IMG/VR virus record: IMGVR_UViG_3300020000_000010
Coordinates: 1-64,000 of that record
Direction: 5' to 3' (one strand)
Source: a virus
DNA length: 64,000 bases
Shown: piece after piece, positions 1-9,181 of the stretch
How the letters are laid out: each line of letters opens with the position of its first letter
How positions within the stretch are numbered: the stretch's first letter is position 1
The notes under the pieces: generated by a model
Seen by the model: the letters and a program-made list of their open reading frames with translations, nothing else
What the model was told of the DNA's origin: nothing
Databases searched by the model: none
Program-made: the position numbers and the translations under genes

Positions 1-1
1 A

Positions 2-628
2 CCCAAAGGAGATTTATCCTTTTATGATAAAGATAAAGGATTCTGGGCTACAAATAAGAAGGCTAGAGTGTCTTTAGGCAAGGAAGGATTAGTATTAAAT
101 CTAATGGATCTTATGGATCTTATTAAATATAAGATACTTAAAGAGAATAAAACTATAGCTCCTTCTTGGGCTGAGAGATTTAATTCAGGTAGTTATAAAT
201 TTGCTTTGGTAGATGAAGATGAAAAATCTAAAGAAAGCAATACAAAATATGAGTTAATGAAAGAAGTTTATGTTAACTTCGGAAAGATGGAATCTTCTGC
301 TAGAAAAATGCAAAATGTTCTTAAATTATACGGTAAAAAAACTACTAATATGGATCTTGATTTCTTAAGAGGAGAGGTTCAAAAGCTTATTGATAAAGAT
401 GCTAAAGAATTTGTAAAAATCGTATCTGATAAGCATTTTAATATGAAAGTATTAATTGAGGAAGGGTTGGCAGTAAGAGCAATAGAAAGAAACTCTAGTA
501 AAGCTTATGTGCTTGCAGGAGGAGATCTAATTGGTAGAACTTTACAAGAAACTATTGAATGGATGGAAAATCCTAGTAATTCAGATATCGTATTAAAAAT
601 CAAGGCACAAATTGAAAATAATGTATAA
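2..628 (+). CDS. Partial structural-block protein, C-terminal part
   Basis: The reading frame is open from base 2, so the gene begins left of the window. A GTG at 68 is unlikely to be the start because the same frame continues upstream without a stop (PKGDLSFYDKD...). About 208 residues are visible. They are charged and mostly helical, with a C-terminal stretch reading AGGDLIGRTLQETIEWM. I do not recognise the family. It lies two bases before the neck-type gene in the virion block, so a structural or assembly role is likely by position only. Confidence 0.8.
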   Translation, partial: PKGDLSFYDKDKGFWATNKKARVSLGKEGLVLNLMDLMDLIKYKILKENKTIAPSWAERFNSGSYKFALVDEDEKSKESNTKYELMKEVYVNFGKMESSARKMQNVLKLYGKKTTNMDLDFLRGEVQKLIDKDAKEFVKIVSDKHFNMKVLIEEGLAVRAIERNSSKAYVLAGGDLIGRTLQETIEWMENPSNSDIVLKIKAQIENNV

Positions 629-630
629 TA

Positions 631-1350
631 ATGACTAATCAGGCCTTTTTAGACTATTTCTATAATCAACTAAATAAAGTAAGAACTCTACAAGGGCCAG
701 GATACGACCCTTTAGAGATCTCTTTATTTGCTTCAGAAGCTCAAGAACTTCTTGTTTTAACTAAATATAATCCTAGTTCTAATACAACTAAAGAAGGATT
801 TGAAGAAACAGAAAAGAGACTTCAGGATATAGGAAATTTAGTTCAGAATGCTTTAATTATTCCTGGAGCTAATATTCCTGAAAATATGCCTAACGGAGTA
901 TTCGTAGATCTTCCTAATACCTTATTAATAGATCCTACAGATTATTCTAATGTGTTCTGGTTAACTATATTTGAACAAGCAGTAACCTCACAATTAGATT
1001 GTACTAATAACCCTTTAAGGGTTAATATCTATGAGATTAATCATGGAGAATATGCAGAACTATTAAAAGATCCTTTCAATAAACCTTCTAAAGAGAGGAT
1101 TTGGAGAATGAGAGTGGGTAATAATAGGCATGAGTTAATAACAGATGGTACTTATAGTATTAGTGGTTATCATGTAAGGTATATAAGAAAACCAAGACCT
1201 ATAGATTTAACAGGATTGGCTACTACTAGTGTATCAGAATTAGCAGATATTACTCATAGAGAGTTAGTTAGAAAAACAGTAGAGTTAGTATTAGACGATA
1301 CTGAAAATAGAACAAGGATAGCAATAGAGGCTTCTAAAAGGAAAGAATAA
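631..1350 (+). CDS. Neck/adaptor-type structural protein (239 aa)
   Basis: The N-terminus (FLDYFYNQLNKV, then DPLEISLFASEAQELLV) matches my memory of a protein family that recurs in Bacteroidetes phages next to virion structural genes and is usually labelled structural or neck protein. The C-terminus is helical and basic (ELVRKTVELVLDD...ASKRKE). The start follows the previous stop after two bases (TAATAATG). After its TAA comes a 116-base gap with a dyad and a promoter-like site, so this gene probably ends a transcription unit. The neck assignment comes from family resemblance and position. A ring-protein identity (R3/R4 of crAss001) is possible but unproven. Confidence 0.75.
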   Translation: MTNQAFLDYFYNQLNKVRTLQGPGYDPLEISLFASEAQELLVLTKYNPSSNTTKEGFEETEKRLQDIGNLVQNALIIPGANIPENMPNGVFVDLPNTLLIDPTDYSNVFWLTIFEQAVTSQLDCTNNPLRVNIYEINHGEYAELLKDPFNKPSKERIWRMRVGNNRHELITDGTYSISGYHVRYIRKPRPIDLTGLATTSVSELADITHRELVRKTVELVLDDTENRTRIAIEASKRKE

Positions 1351-1381
1351 GCTATAATAACAAAAAATTGAGTAAAAAACA

Positions 1382-1418
1382 AATATAAAGGTATCAAATA
1401 TATATATACCTTTGTATT
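1382..1418 (+). promoter_or_regulatory. Dyad with promoter-like TACCTTTG box
   Basis: Two 13-base arms at 1382-1394 and 1406-1418 are reverse complements except at one position (which would be a U-G pair in RNA), around an 11-base AT loop. The right arm contains TACCTTTG (1407-1414), identical to the -7 box at 21111. No TTTG lies 19-21 bases upstream, so this is either a -33-less promoter under an operator or a 5' hairpin for the 528-residue gene that starts at 1467. Confidence 0.45.
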
Positions 1419-1466
1419 ATAATTAAGATAATTAACAAAAATTATAAATTAAATTAAAACAAACAA

Positions 1467-3053
1467 ATGAATTCAGTAAACAATCACACACAATTATTGA
1501 TTGGAAAGAACATTGCTAGAACTGGTGGGACAACAGGTTTAGCTGCAACAGTAGTAACTCCTTCAGTCCTAGCAGTAGGTGAGGTTGTAGTAACAGATGT
1601 TGATGGAACTATTCTTGATGAAAGTACAGTAGCTAGTAAAACAGCAGTAGTTTTAGTTCAAGGACAAGGGCCAACCCTTCCTCTTATTAAGTCTGGACAA
1701 ATTCAAAAAGCAACTGTACAAAGTTATAGAGCTAAAGCCTTTTCTAATGGTTTAGAACAAGTAGAATTTATTGGTTATAATCCAGTAGCTGCTTCAGGAG
1801 CTATTGATGTAATTAACTCAAACCCTTATATTCTAAGGTCTTCTTTGAGGTCTAACTTTGTTGAATTTGCAGATAAAGAAATGTTTGTAAATGCTGATTA
1901 TGTATCAGACAGTTCTGCTACTCAATCAGAAATTGCAAAAGGTCTTTGTCTATCTTTAATTAGAAATTCAGAAAGATTCCCTAATATTCCTTTTACTATA
2001 TCTAGAGTAAATGATGCTACAACTGTAACAGCTTTTACTGGAACTAGCGTAATGACTAAATTTACTAAAGGATCTAAAACAGTTTCCTTCTTTGATGCTG
2101 CTGGTGTAGCTTCAACAGGTTCTGTAACAGCAGGAGATGTAATTAATGTACCTACCTCTGGTGGGCAATCTTTTACATATAGTACCGCTGTAGATGCTTT
2201 TGATATTTTCTTAGGCACTACTTTATATTCTGTAGCAGATGCTGGTTCAGCAGATCAAAATGGAGTAGCTCAGGCTGCTGCTATTAATGCAGGAACTCAA
2301 GCATGTGCTGAATATAATTCTTCTACAGATGTAATGACTATTACCTATAATAATGGGATATTCTTACCGCCTCCTGTAGTTTATAATACTATTTCAACAA
2401 GTTATGTAACAGTAACTATAGCTACTGGTGATGCAGTACCAACTAAATATATTGCTTCTGCAACAGTTTCTGCTGCTGCAAGCTTTGAATTAGATGTTGC
2501 TTATCAGGGAGAAACAGGTTTTGTTGCCGATGGTACAGTATTAGCTACAAATACAGGTGTTGCTACAGTAATTACTGCTTGGGGTATTAAGTTACTAGGT
2601 AAAGCTAAAACTTTCCTTACCAATAGACTAAGATATGATAAAAATAAGTGGTTTTCAACTATTCAAAGTGGTGGAACTACTCCTATAGCTGTTACTACTA
2701 CTCCTAATGAAGGAACAGGTAGGTATGAACAAATTGCAGATGAGGAGTATTTTAGTGCTTTAGGAGAAGGAATGCATGATAGTGTTACTATTCAGATTCC
2801 TCCTGTAGTTGATAGGACTAATGTAGAATCTACTGGTAAATATTCTATTGTAGATCTTCGTTGGTCAGATAAACCAGGAACTTCTATTGTAGCAAATTCT
2901 ACTGCATATAAGCAAGTAAGATTAGCATGTAATAAGAATTGTGGGTTTGTAACTTCTAGCCAGTTTAATGGTAATGGTGGTACAGATACTACAGTATTAA
3001 GAGTATTAGATGCTTGGTTAACAACTTTCTCTGCTCAGGTAGGAAATATTTAA
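1467..3053 (+). CDS. Abundant structural protein (528 aa)
   Basis: The protein is rich in Ala, Thr, Val and Ser and looks mostly beta-stranded. An N-terminal region of about 190 residues ends in a helical part (EIAKGLCLSLIRNSERFP). A low-complexity, Ig-like Thr/Ala-rich middle follows (about 190-350), then a C-terminal domain with paired Cys (LACNKNCGF). It sits alone between a dyad/promoter-like site and a strong intrinsic terminator, an arrangement typical of a very highly expressed virion gene. Major capsid, tail or fibre subunit are all possible. I cannot choose between them by eye, and the distance from any visible terminase or portal gene does not help. Confidence 0.75.
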   Translation: MNSVNNHTQLLIGKNIARTGGTTGLAATVVTPSVLAVGEVVVTDVDGTILDESTVASKTAVVLVQGQGPTLPLIKSGQIQKATVQSYRAKAFSNGLEQVEFIGYNPVAASGAIDVINSNPYILRSSLRSNFVEFADKEMFVNADYVSDSSATQSEIAKGLCLSLIRNSERFPNIPFTISRVNDATTVTAFTGTSVMTKFTKGSKTVSFFDAAGVASTGSVTAGDVINVPTSGGQSFTYSTAVDAFDIFLGTTLYSVADAGSADQNGVAQAAAINAGTQACAEYNSSTDVMTITYNNGIFLPPPVVYNTISTSYVTVTIATGDAVPTKYIASATVSAAASFELDVAYQGETGFVADGTVLATNTGVATVITAWGIKLLGKAKTFLTNRLRYDKNKWFSTIQSGGTTPIAVTTTPNEGTGRYEQIADEEYFSALGEGMHDSVTIQIPPVVDRTNVESTGKYSIVDLRWSDKPGTSIVANSTAYKQVRLACNKNCGFVTSSQFNGNGGTDTTVLRVLDAWLTTFSAQVGNI

Positions 3054-3072
3054 TTAAGACTAAAAACTATTT

Positions 3073-3110
3073 AAGAGTAGATAGTCTAAAACTGTCTACT
3101 CTTATTTTTT
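3073..3110 (+). terminator. Strong intrinsic terminator after the 528-aa gene
   Basis: A 13-base stem (3073-3085 with 3091-3103, one wobble) closes a CTAAA loop and is followed by ATTTTTT. It lies 20 bases after the stop of the structural gene and directly before the fibre block. Confidence 0.9.
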
Positions 3111-3121
3111 AACACAATAAA

Positions 3122-3748
3122 ATGGCTTTAAGACTTGATTTTGATATTTGTACAGGTAGTTCTAAATCTCTAATATTTACAGAGAAAACAGGATTATATT
3201 CACCAGGAAATCTACTTGGTTGGGAAACCCCAAATGCTACTATAGCTTCTGCTACTAGTGCTACTTTACAAATATTTGATGGTAATAATGCTTCTTTAGG
3301 AATATTAGATCTATTTAATGATGGATTAGTAGATCCTACAGATTTAACAACAATAAATACCTGGCCTAATAGTTCTTTTGTAGAAACTGCTTTTAGCACC
3401 TATCAAGGTAAAATAGGAAATACTGATTTGGGGTTTTTATCTTCAGTAGTAATTCCTGATGGTGTTTATACGGGATTATATACAGTAGTGGCTAATGGAA
3501 TTACTTATGTAAGAACTAAGTATTTTTATCATTTTCCAACAGTTTCTTGCTGCGTAGATAAACAATTTGCTAAAATACCAGATGATACTTTTTGTTGTGA
3601 TAATTCTACAGTTACTAAAGCGCTAAAGATGAAGGCTTTATTAGATGGAATTAAACAAGCATCTGAATGCTTTAAAAAAGAGAGATTTTCAAGATTATTA
3701 ACAATATTACAAACTATCTGTTCAGGTAGCCAATGTGATTGTAATTAA
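3122..3748 (+). CDS. Cys-rich appendage protein with C-terminal helical module (208 aa)
   Basis: The first 140 residues are beta-rich and the protein opens with LRLDFDICTGSSKSLIF. The last 70 hold cysteine clusters (SCCVDKQF, TFCCDN, SQCDCN) around a helical segment (ALKMKALLDGIKQASECF). It is the first gene of a nine-gene block whose members look like virion appendage or fibre parts. The Cys-rich tail may be an attachment or trimerisation module. The family is not recognised. The start is 11 bases after the terminator run. Confidence 0.8.
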   Translation: MALRLDFDICTGSSKSLIFTEKTGLYSPGNLLGWETPNATIASATSATLQIFDGNNASLGILDLFNDGLVDPTDLTTINTWPNSSFVETAFSTYQGKIGNTDLGFLSSVVIPDGVYTGLYTVVANGITYVRTKYFYHFPTVSCCVDKQFAKIPDDTFCCDNSTVTKALKMKALLDGIKQASECFKKERFSRLLTILQTICSGSQCDCN

Positions 3749-3757
3749 AGATATAAA

Positions 3758-4546
3758 ATGAGTTGTTTAGGTTGTCAAGATTGTATAGATTTATCTCAAG
3801 GAGATCCAGGATATAATGGTTGGATGATAATTCCTGCTAACGTTATAGATGCTGTAAATTTAGACTCTAATGGAGATACAAGAGTAGTAGAACAAGTTAT
3901 TGGTTGGGTTGGAGGAACAGGCCCTACACCCACTCTATATTTAGGGCAATATTTAACAACTACAGGATTTACTACAGATATTTCCTTAGCAGTAAATAAA
4001 AGAGGTTCTTCTGGTAGTTTTAATACTACAACTTGGACTGAAACAACACCTTCTACATATTCTAATGGAACACCTCCTGTAAATACCATAGTAGCTGATG
4101 AATCTACTGGAACTTTTGATCTAACAAGTGTAACCAACACTAGTAGAATAAGATATAAGCAATTGGGTAAAACTATGCTTTTACAATATAATATAAACGG
4201 AACTATGGATATAGTAGATGCTATGGAAGTAATTTCAGTTAGATTTTTCATTAAAATACCTAATTCTAAGACTGCTAATTCTGTAAATGATAGTGGGACA
4301 TGTTTTCTTATTCCTAGTGCGGGAGATGCGTTAAATAAGAATATCTTACAAGTAGCAGGAGTAGGAGTATCTATAGCAGGATCTGGAACTACTACTGAAG
4401 ATGTGGTATATCCTAGTATGGTTAAGCCTTATGTAACAAATCCTACTTATTTAGTATCTAACTATTTTGTATTAGCAAATGCTTCAGGAGAAACTTCTGG
4501 AACATTTAATATAAGAGGAGAAATAACTTTTGAAACAACAACTTAA
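3758..4546 (+). CDS. Putative fibre/appendage protein (262 aa)
   Basis: It begins MSCLGCQDCIDLSQGDPG, a short Cys-rich head, and continues as a Thr/Ser/Val-rich beta protein with an RGEITFE ending typical of phage surface domains. Its stop overlaps the next start by one base (TAATG), which suggests translational coupling. It probably decorates the virion or forms part of the host-binding apparatus. This is inferred from composition and neighbours only. Confidence 0.75.
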   Translation: MSCLGCQDCIDLSQGDPGYNGWMIIPANVIDAVNLDSNGDTRVVEQVIGWVGGTGPTPTLYLGQYLTTTGFTTDISLAVNKRGSSGSFNTTTWTETTPSTYSNGTPPVNTIVADESTGTFDLTSVTNTSRIRYKQLGKTMLLQYNINGTMDIVDAMEVISVRFFIKIPNSKTANSVNDSGTCFLIPSAGDALNKNILQVAGVGVSIAGSGTTTEDVVYPSMVKPYVTNPTYLVSNYFVLANASGETSGTFNIRGEITFETTT

Positions 4547-5814
4547 TGAGTTTAAAGTATAATAGTAGAGAATCTTTAGAAAGCAAACTATCAATATTAA
4601 AATGTTGTATAGGTAGTAAAGCTATTGATGTATCTAATGCTATTGCTTTAGCTTTAGGAGATGTTGATTGTAAAATACAAGAATTAGAGATATTACAACA
4701 ATATTATGATACTTTACAATGCTACTATCCTTTTGATTGTTGGACACAAACCAATTGTACAGAAGAAAAATCTTTAGAATTACAAGGATATACTATAAAC
4801 ACCTCAAATTCATTAACTTTAGCAAGTTGGGTATTAGCGGGAAATACAATAACAATAAGAATGTATAATATTCTTACTAATCAAGTAGTTAATGTAAATT
4901 GGCCTTATAATTCTTTTGATAAGATGCTAGAAGTTTTACAATTTTTTGCAAATTATATAAGACCTATTTCAAGTACTTTCGGATATACCGTTGTTAGTTA
5001 TAGATTAGATCCTCCTGGAGTACCCCCTTTTACATACTCTTATGCTTTACAGGTAGAAGATTGTAATATAGTCAACTCTCTTTGGGGATTTGATTTATAT
5101 AATGAAACAATAGATGCTTTATTACAACTAAGACAATTAACACAAGGAACTTCAACATGTGCTTGTGAAGAAACTTGTTGTAATATTAAGTTAATTCCTG
5201 AGATATTGGGTTATACTTTAGTTACTCCTCAAAGTTTAGAAACTAAAACTATTACATTAACTAATGATCAATGTTTAGATATTGGATCTGCTGAAATTGC
5301 AGGAGATGTATTAAATTTTAAAATTTATAACTTATTAAGCGGATCTTTAATAGTTCTTCCTTATATATATACTGCTCCTAGTCCCTCTGCATCAGCTGTA
5401 TTTAATGCTGGAAAACTAGCATTAGAATATATTAGAGATTATATAAATATCAATACTCAAGTTTTAGGTTATACATGCGCAGTTACTTCAGTATTTGTTA
5501 GTTCAAGTAATTGCAGCAATACTATAGTATTAACTATGAATAATTGTACTCAAGATATAGGAACTAATTTGTGGGGATTTATAGTGTATGATGTAACTAC
5601 AGATCAAAACCTAGAAACCACTAGACTAAAAGGATATACTCCTATAGGTTCTACAACTTGTCCAATATATTCTACTCAAGTAATAAGACCAGAATCTATA
5701 GAATGTATAGAAAACTGTATAACAGATATAGAAGCTGAAAAAATTGTAAGACATGCGCTATCTTTATGTGAGTGTTGTCTAGATATTGAAATTAATAATG
5801 AACCTTTTAATTAA
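4546..5814 (+). CDS. Duplicated Cys-rich virion protein (422 aa)
   Basis: Two related halves are visible. The first (about 78-200) runs from LQGYTINTSNSL through an RMYNILTNQVV-type strand to SLWGFDLYNE. The second (about 225-365) runs from ILGYTLVTPQSL through FKIYNLLSGSL to NLWGFIVYDV. Cysteine clusters (CACEETCCN, CECC) lie at the domain boundary and at the C-terminus. The architecture fits a tandem beta-domain appendage protein. Disulphides or a metal site could stabilise it outside the cell. The family is not recognised. Confidence 0.75.
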   Translation: MSLKYNSRESLESKLSILKCCIGSKAIDVSNAIALALGDVDCKIQELEILQQYYDTLQCYYPFDCWTQTNCTEEKSLELQGYTINTSNSLTLASWVLAGNTITIRMYNILTNQVVNVNWPYNSFDKMLEVLQFFANYIRPISSTFGYTVVSYRLDPPGVPPFTYSYALQVEDCNIVNSLWGFDLYNETIDALLQLRQLTQGTSTCACEETCCNIKLIPEILGYTLVTPQSLETKTITLTNDQCLDIGSAEIAGDVLNFKIYNLLSGSLIVLPYIYTAPSPSASAVFNAGKLALEYIRDYININTQVLGYTCAVTSVFVSSSNCSNTIVLTMNNCTQDIGTNLWGFIVYDVTTDQNLETTRLKGYTPIGSTTCPIYSTQVIRPESIECIENCITDIEAEKIVRHALSLCECCLDIEINNEPFN

Positions 5815-5820
5815 AAGAAA

Positions 5821-6156
5821 ATGATAGGAAAAGAGAGTGTACAGAGAGATATATTAAAAGCTTTAATAAATGATTATAGAGCTTGTGGTAACCAAACATT
5901 ATCTATAACATCTTCTGTAAAAAGTTTAACTATACCAGAAAACGCAAGATACGCATTTATTCAGGTAGAATCTACAAATACCTCAGATGCTCTTAGGTAC
6001 TGGGTAGATGGTAGCTATCCTACAGCAAGTACCGGGATAGTTAGGGGGAACTTAGATTGCTTTGACATAGTAGAAGCACAAAATCTAGTTGGATTTAAGG
6101 TAATTGCTGGTACTGGTGGAGGAACTACTCACATTAATGTACAATATTATAAATAA
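5821..6156 (+). CDS. Small beta-sandwich virion protein (111 aa)
   Basis: It starts with a helix (GKESVQRDILKAL) and then shows a strand pattern ending HINVQYYK. The segment SLTIPENARYAFIQVE with ALRYWVDG resembles the small surface-exposed sandwich domains common near phage fibre genes. It may be a decoration or fibre-tip domain. Function is inferred from context. Confidence 0.7.
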   Translation: MIGKESVQRDILKALINDYRACGNQTLSITSSVKSLTIPENARYAFIQVESTNTSDALRYWVDGSYPTASTGIVRGNLDCFDIVEAQNLVGFKVIAGTGGGTTHINVQYYK

Positions 6157-6192
6157 TTAACTAAATATAAACAATTAAATAAATATAAAAAA

Positions 6193-7458
6193 ATGAGTAT
6201 AGTAAAACCAAAAGAAAAAAACCGACAGGGCTTAGGAAATTTACCAGAATATTTACCAGCATACTGTGGTGATTTTGATGATATAGTAGATCAACTAAAT
6301 AGCATAGTAGATGGTACTGGAAATCTAGAAGTAAATAATTTAGTAGTAGATGGGACATTTACAGCTAATGGAGAAATAGTATTAGGAAGTAGTGCAGCAG
6401 ATACTTTAACAGTAAATGCAACAGTAGTTAACTTCTCTGGAGCTAATGCTCTTATCTTTGAAGGAGCTACAGCAGATGGATTTGAAGCAATTCTATCATT
6501 TACTGATCCTACGGCAGATAGTACATATACAGTTCCTAATGTAGGAACTAGTTCTTTTGTTATGACAGTAGGAACACAATCTATAGCAGGAGTAAAAACA
6601 TTCTCTGATACTACAGATGCTTCTTCAAGCACAGCAGGAGGTACAATATTATCTGGTGGATTAGCAGTAGCTAAGAAACTATATGTTGGAACAGATACAA
6701 ATTTAGCAACAGTTTCTGGAATAACTACAGTAGGTAGTACAACTCCTACAACAACTTCTGCTTTAGGAGTATTTACAGTAGCTAATGCAACAGATTCTTC
6801 TTCCTCAACCACAGGTTCTACTATTGTAACAGGGGGTTTAGGAGTTGCTAAAAAGCTTTATGTAGGAACAGATACAAATCTTGCTACAGTAAGTGGTACA
6901 ACAACTATTGGAGCTACTACAGCTGCTACAATATCTACAACTGGACTAGTAACTATTCCAAATGCTACAGATGCAACGGCTTCTAGTGCTACAGCTTCTA
7001 TTCAGACTTCAGGAGGTCTAGCAGTAGCTAAAAAAGCTTATATTGGAACTCAATTGAATACTCAATCTTTAGTTAAAAGACCTGTAACTACTACAACTGT
7101 AGCAGCAGGATCTTTAATTACAGGAGCAATGATGGTAACAGGTTATATAGAAGTAACTGGTACTACTAACTCTAGTGCTTTAGATTCAGCGGCTAATATT
7201 ACTACTGCTTTAGGAACATCTCCTATAGGAACTACTTTTGATTTCTATTTAAATACTATGGGAGCTACTCCTATGACAGCAGGTAATGTGCTTACTATAA
7301 CAGCAGGAGCTAATATGCAATTTATGAAACAAATAAGTTCTGGAGATTCTGCTACTGCCTTCTTAGCAACAGTAACAGCAACTGCTGGAGTACATTCAGG
7401 ATGGTTTAAAGTAACTTTTGATACAGAAACTACTTGTTCAGTACAAAGAATAGGATAA
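6193..7458 (+). CDS. Tail/head fibre protein with tandem repeats (421 aa)
   Basis: A short N-terminal region leads into Thr/Ala-rich fibre sequence. The segment GTQSIAGVKTF is a typical phage fibre motif. It is followed by three in-phase copies of a repeat of about 59 residues (core GLAVAKKLYVGTDTN). The last 110 residues form a non-repeat C-terminal domain (TTVAAGSLITGAMMVTGYIE...) that resembles receptor-binding or fibre-tip domains. It probably forms a trimeric fibre. Repeat number may vary between relatives. Confidence 0.8.
   Translation: MSIVKPKEKNRQGLGNLPEYLPAYCGDFDDIVDQLNSIVDGTGNLEVNNLVVDGTFTANGEIVLGSSAADTLTVNATVVNFSGANALIFEGATADGFEAILSFTDPTADSTYTVPNVGTSSFVMTVGTQSIAGVKTFSDTTDASSSTAGGTILSGGLAVAKKLYVGTDTNLATVSGITTVGSTTPTTTSALGVFTVANATDSSSSTTGSTIVTGGLGVAKKLYVGTDTNLATVSGTTTIGATTAATISTTGLVTIPNATDATASSATASIQTSGGLAVAKKAYIGTQLNTQSLVKRPVTTTTVAAGSLITGAMMVTGYIEVTGTTNSSALDSAANITTALGTSPIGTTFDFYLNTMGATPMTAGNVLTITAGANMQFMKQISSGDSATAFLATVTATAGVHSGWFKVTFDTETTCSVQRIG
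6613..7047 (+). repeat. Three in-frame tandem repeats in a fibre gene
   Basis: Units begin at 6613, 6790 and 6967 (177 bases each; the third is partial). Each encodes TD-Ser/Thr-rich sequence, then a GGL-VAKK-Y-GT core. The DNA copies have diverged at third positions, so the duplication is not recent. Confidence 0.85.
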
Positions 7459-7470
7459 TAATTTATAAAT

Positions 7471-8310
7471 ATGAGTTTACAATATCCAAATCCATCAACT
7501 AGAAATCTAAATTCGACTAATGCTATTAATAAAGTATTAGCGAATTTAGATGATTTAAAACCTGTTATAGATGAAATTAATTTACAAGGTACAATAGCGT
7601 ATATTGAAAGAGTTAATATGAAAGATATAGCTACTAATAGTTTAACATGGAAAGAAGGATGTTCTGCAAGTAATACAGTATCCGAATCAGTTATTGTAAA
7701 AGTTTTATCTGGAATATATCAGACAAAAAGTATTCCTGGAATTCCTGCTAGCACTATAATAGTTTTTGATCCAACAAAATTTCCAGATATTAATGGCAAT
7801 TCTCCAGATAATACTCCTTTCTTAATAAGAATAGCTTTGGGGGATGTTGATTTATATAATGAAGGAAATGCTGGATTTGCTTCTAATGTTTTATGGATGG
7901 ATTTTGTAAAAACAATTTACGAGGGTAATAGTTTTACAGTATCTATTAATGGACTCAATATGACAATTTCTGGTGGAGATGGAAGTCTTAATGGAACTAT
8001 AAATACAATAGAGACTAGAGGCGCAGATGCTGGAGGATTTACTAATTCATTAAGCTCAAGTCCTGCTTTTTCAGGAGGAATAGATCCTCTTTCAACAGAT
8101 TTTGGTTTAAAAATGAATGGAGTAACTATTTTAGATGCTTCTGGTTCTACTGTTTCTTCTAGCATTATAGGATTAGATATAACAAAGATATTTTCTTCTA
8201 TTATAAGACCTTTTATTTTAGATAGATCTGGAGATTGGACTTTTCCTATTACAACAGGAACAGAAGAGGATTTTATATTAAGTATTTACATTAAAGGAAA
8301 ATCTATATAA
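7471..8310 (+). CDS. Putative fibre/appendage protein (279 aa)
   Basis: It begins SLQYPNPSTRNLNSTNAINK and has a Gly/Ser-rich centre with a RGADAGGF segment. The C-terminus reads DRSGDWTFPITTGTEEDF, a pattern often seen in fibre-tip sandwich domains. The stop overlaps the next start (TAATG). It belongs to the fibre block. Specific role unknown. Confidence 0.75.
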   Translation: MSLQYPNPSTRNLNSTNAINKVLANLDDLKPVIDEINLQGTIAYIERVNMKDIATNSLTWKEGCSASNTVSESVIVKVLSGIYQTKSIPGIPASTIIVFDPTKFPDINGNSPDNTPFLIRIALGDVDLYNEGNAGFASNVLWMDFVKTIYEGNSFTVSINGLNMTISGGDGSLNGTINTIETRGADAGGFTNSLSSSPAFSGGIDPLSTDFGLKMNGVTILDASGSTVSSSIIGLDITKIFSSIIRPFILDRSGDWTFPITTGTEEDFILSIYIKGKSI

Positions 8311-9179
8311 TGAGCAATATAGCAAGAAATAAAAGAATATTTACAGAGTTTACTGATCTATCAGGATTAGGAGTTGTTGGAATACCAGGAACAGAGAATA
8401 GAATAGCAAAATTCTCTTTAATAGGATTAACTTCTTCTTCTTTATTTGATAATGGTTCTACTATTACTTTAGACTCTGGAAAACAAGTTACTAGTGAATC
8501 AGGAGTAGCAGTACTTGATTTTGGAACTACAGGTTCTGAAATTTGGAGTTTAGATGCTGATTCTAATTCTTATGGAAAAGCCTGGGTTTATGGTGATGCT
8601 AATTCTGCACAACTAGGGTATAGTAATATAAGTCTTGTATCAGTAGATAATAGTCAAGTAGCTTTAAGTTCAACAGATGGAGTAACTATTTCTTCTTTTG
8701 CTATAACTAAAAGCGGTCAATTAGGACTATCCCTTACAAATGGAGTAAAAGGAATATCTATGGATTGTGATTTAGATAGTCTAATAACAGGGAATGCTTC
8801 TCATACTCAATTAGAATTACTTAATAATAGTGCAGGAAATAAAACAACAGGAAATACTACCAAATATGCTAGTTCCTTAGGTTCTCAAAACTCTACTTTA
8901 GCTTCTGGAGTAATAAATTCTGTAATATTAGGAGGTACTGGATTATACGGTAAAACTAATAATACAGCTTATGTAAATCAAATAGGTTATGCTAATGGGG
9001 CTACAAATGAAACTTTATTAGCTTTTACAGCTCCTACAGGAAATAGAACTATTACTTTTGAAAATGCTTCTGGTAGAGTTCTAACAGGAAATGCAGTAAC
9101 TACTGAAGTAGTTATTTCAGATACTACTATAAGTATAGTATATAATGGTATTTCATATAAATTACTAGCACGTGCATAA
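8310..9179 (+). CDS. Putative fibre protein (289 aa)
   Basis: The N-terminus contains GIPGTENRIAKFSLIGLTSSS and the middle is a Ser/Thr/Gly-rich beta-helix-like sequence. The ending (ISIVYNGISYKLLARA) is a compact strand pair. These are usual marks of phage fibre or collar proteins. It follows the previous gene with a one-base overlap and precedes another fibre gene by two bases. Confidence 0.75.
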   Translation: MSNIARNKRIFTEFTDLSGLGVVGIPGTENRIAKFSLIGLTSSSLFDNGSTITLDSGKQVTSESGVAVLDFGTTGSEIWSLDADSNSYGKAWVYGDANSAQLGYSNISLVSVDNSQVALSSTDGVTISSFAITKSGQLGLSLTNGVKGISMDCDLDSLITGNASHTQLELLNNSAGNKTTGNTTKYASSLGSQNSTLASGVINSVILGGTGLYGKTNNTAYVNQIGYANGATNETLLAFTAPTGNRTITFENASGRVLTGNAVTTEVVISDTTISIVYNGISYKLLARA

Positions 9180-9181
9180 TA

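Noticed and set aside
68-628. GTG at 68 as the start of the first gene
   Set aside because: The same frame is open to base 2 with plausible protein sequence, so the gene is truncated by the window edge.
1379-1386. Leftward promoter box CAAATATA near 1380
   Set aside because: No matching -33 element and no leftward gene on that side; it is part of the dyad.
1922-2218. Minus-strand open frames inside the structural genes (for example 1922-2218, 3796-4251, 6291-6812, 10411-10743)
   Set aside because: They mirror Thr/Ala/Ser-rich coding sequence on the other strand, have low-complexity products and no start context; they are shadows.
6613-7047. CRISPR-like array
   Set aside because: The repeats are 177 bases, in frame and coding; no short repeat/spacer pattern exists anywhere in the window.
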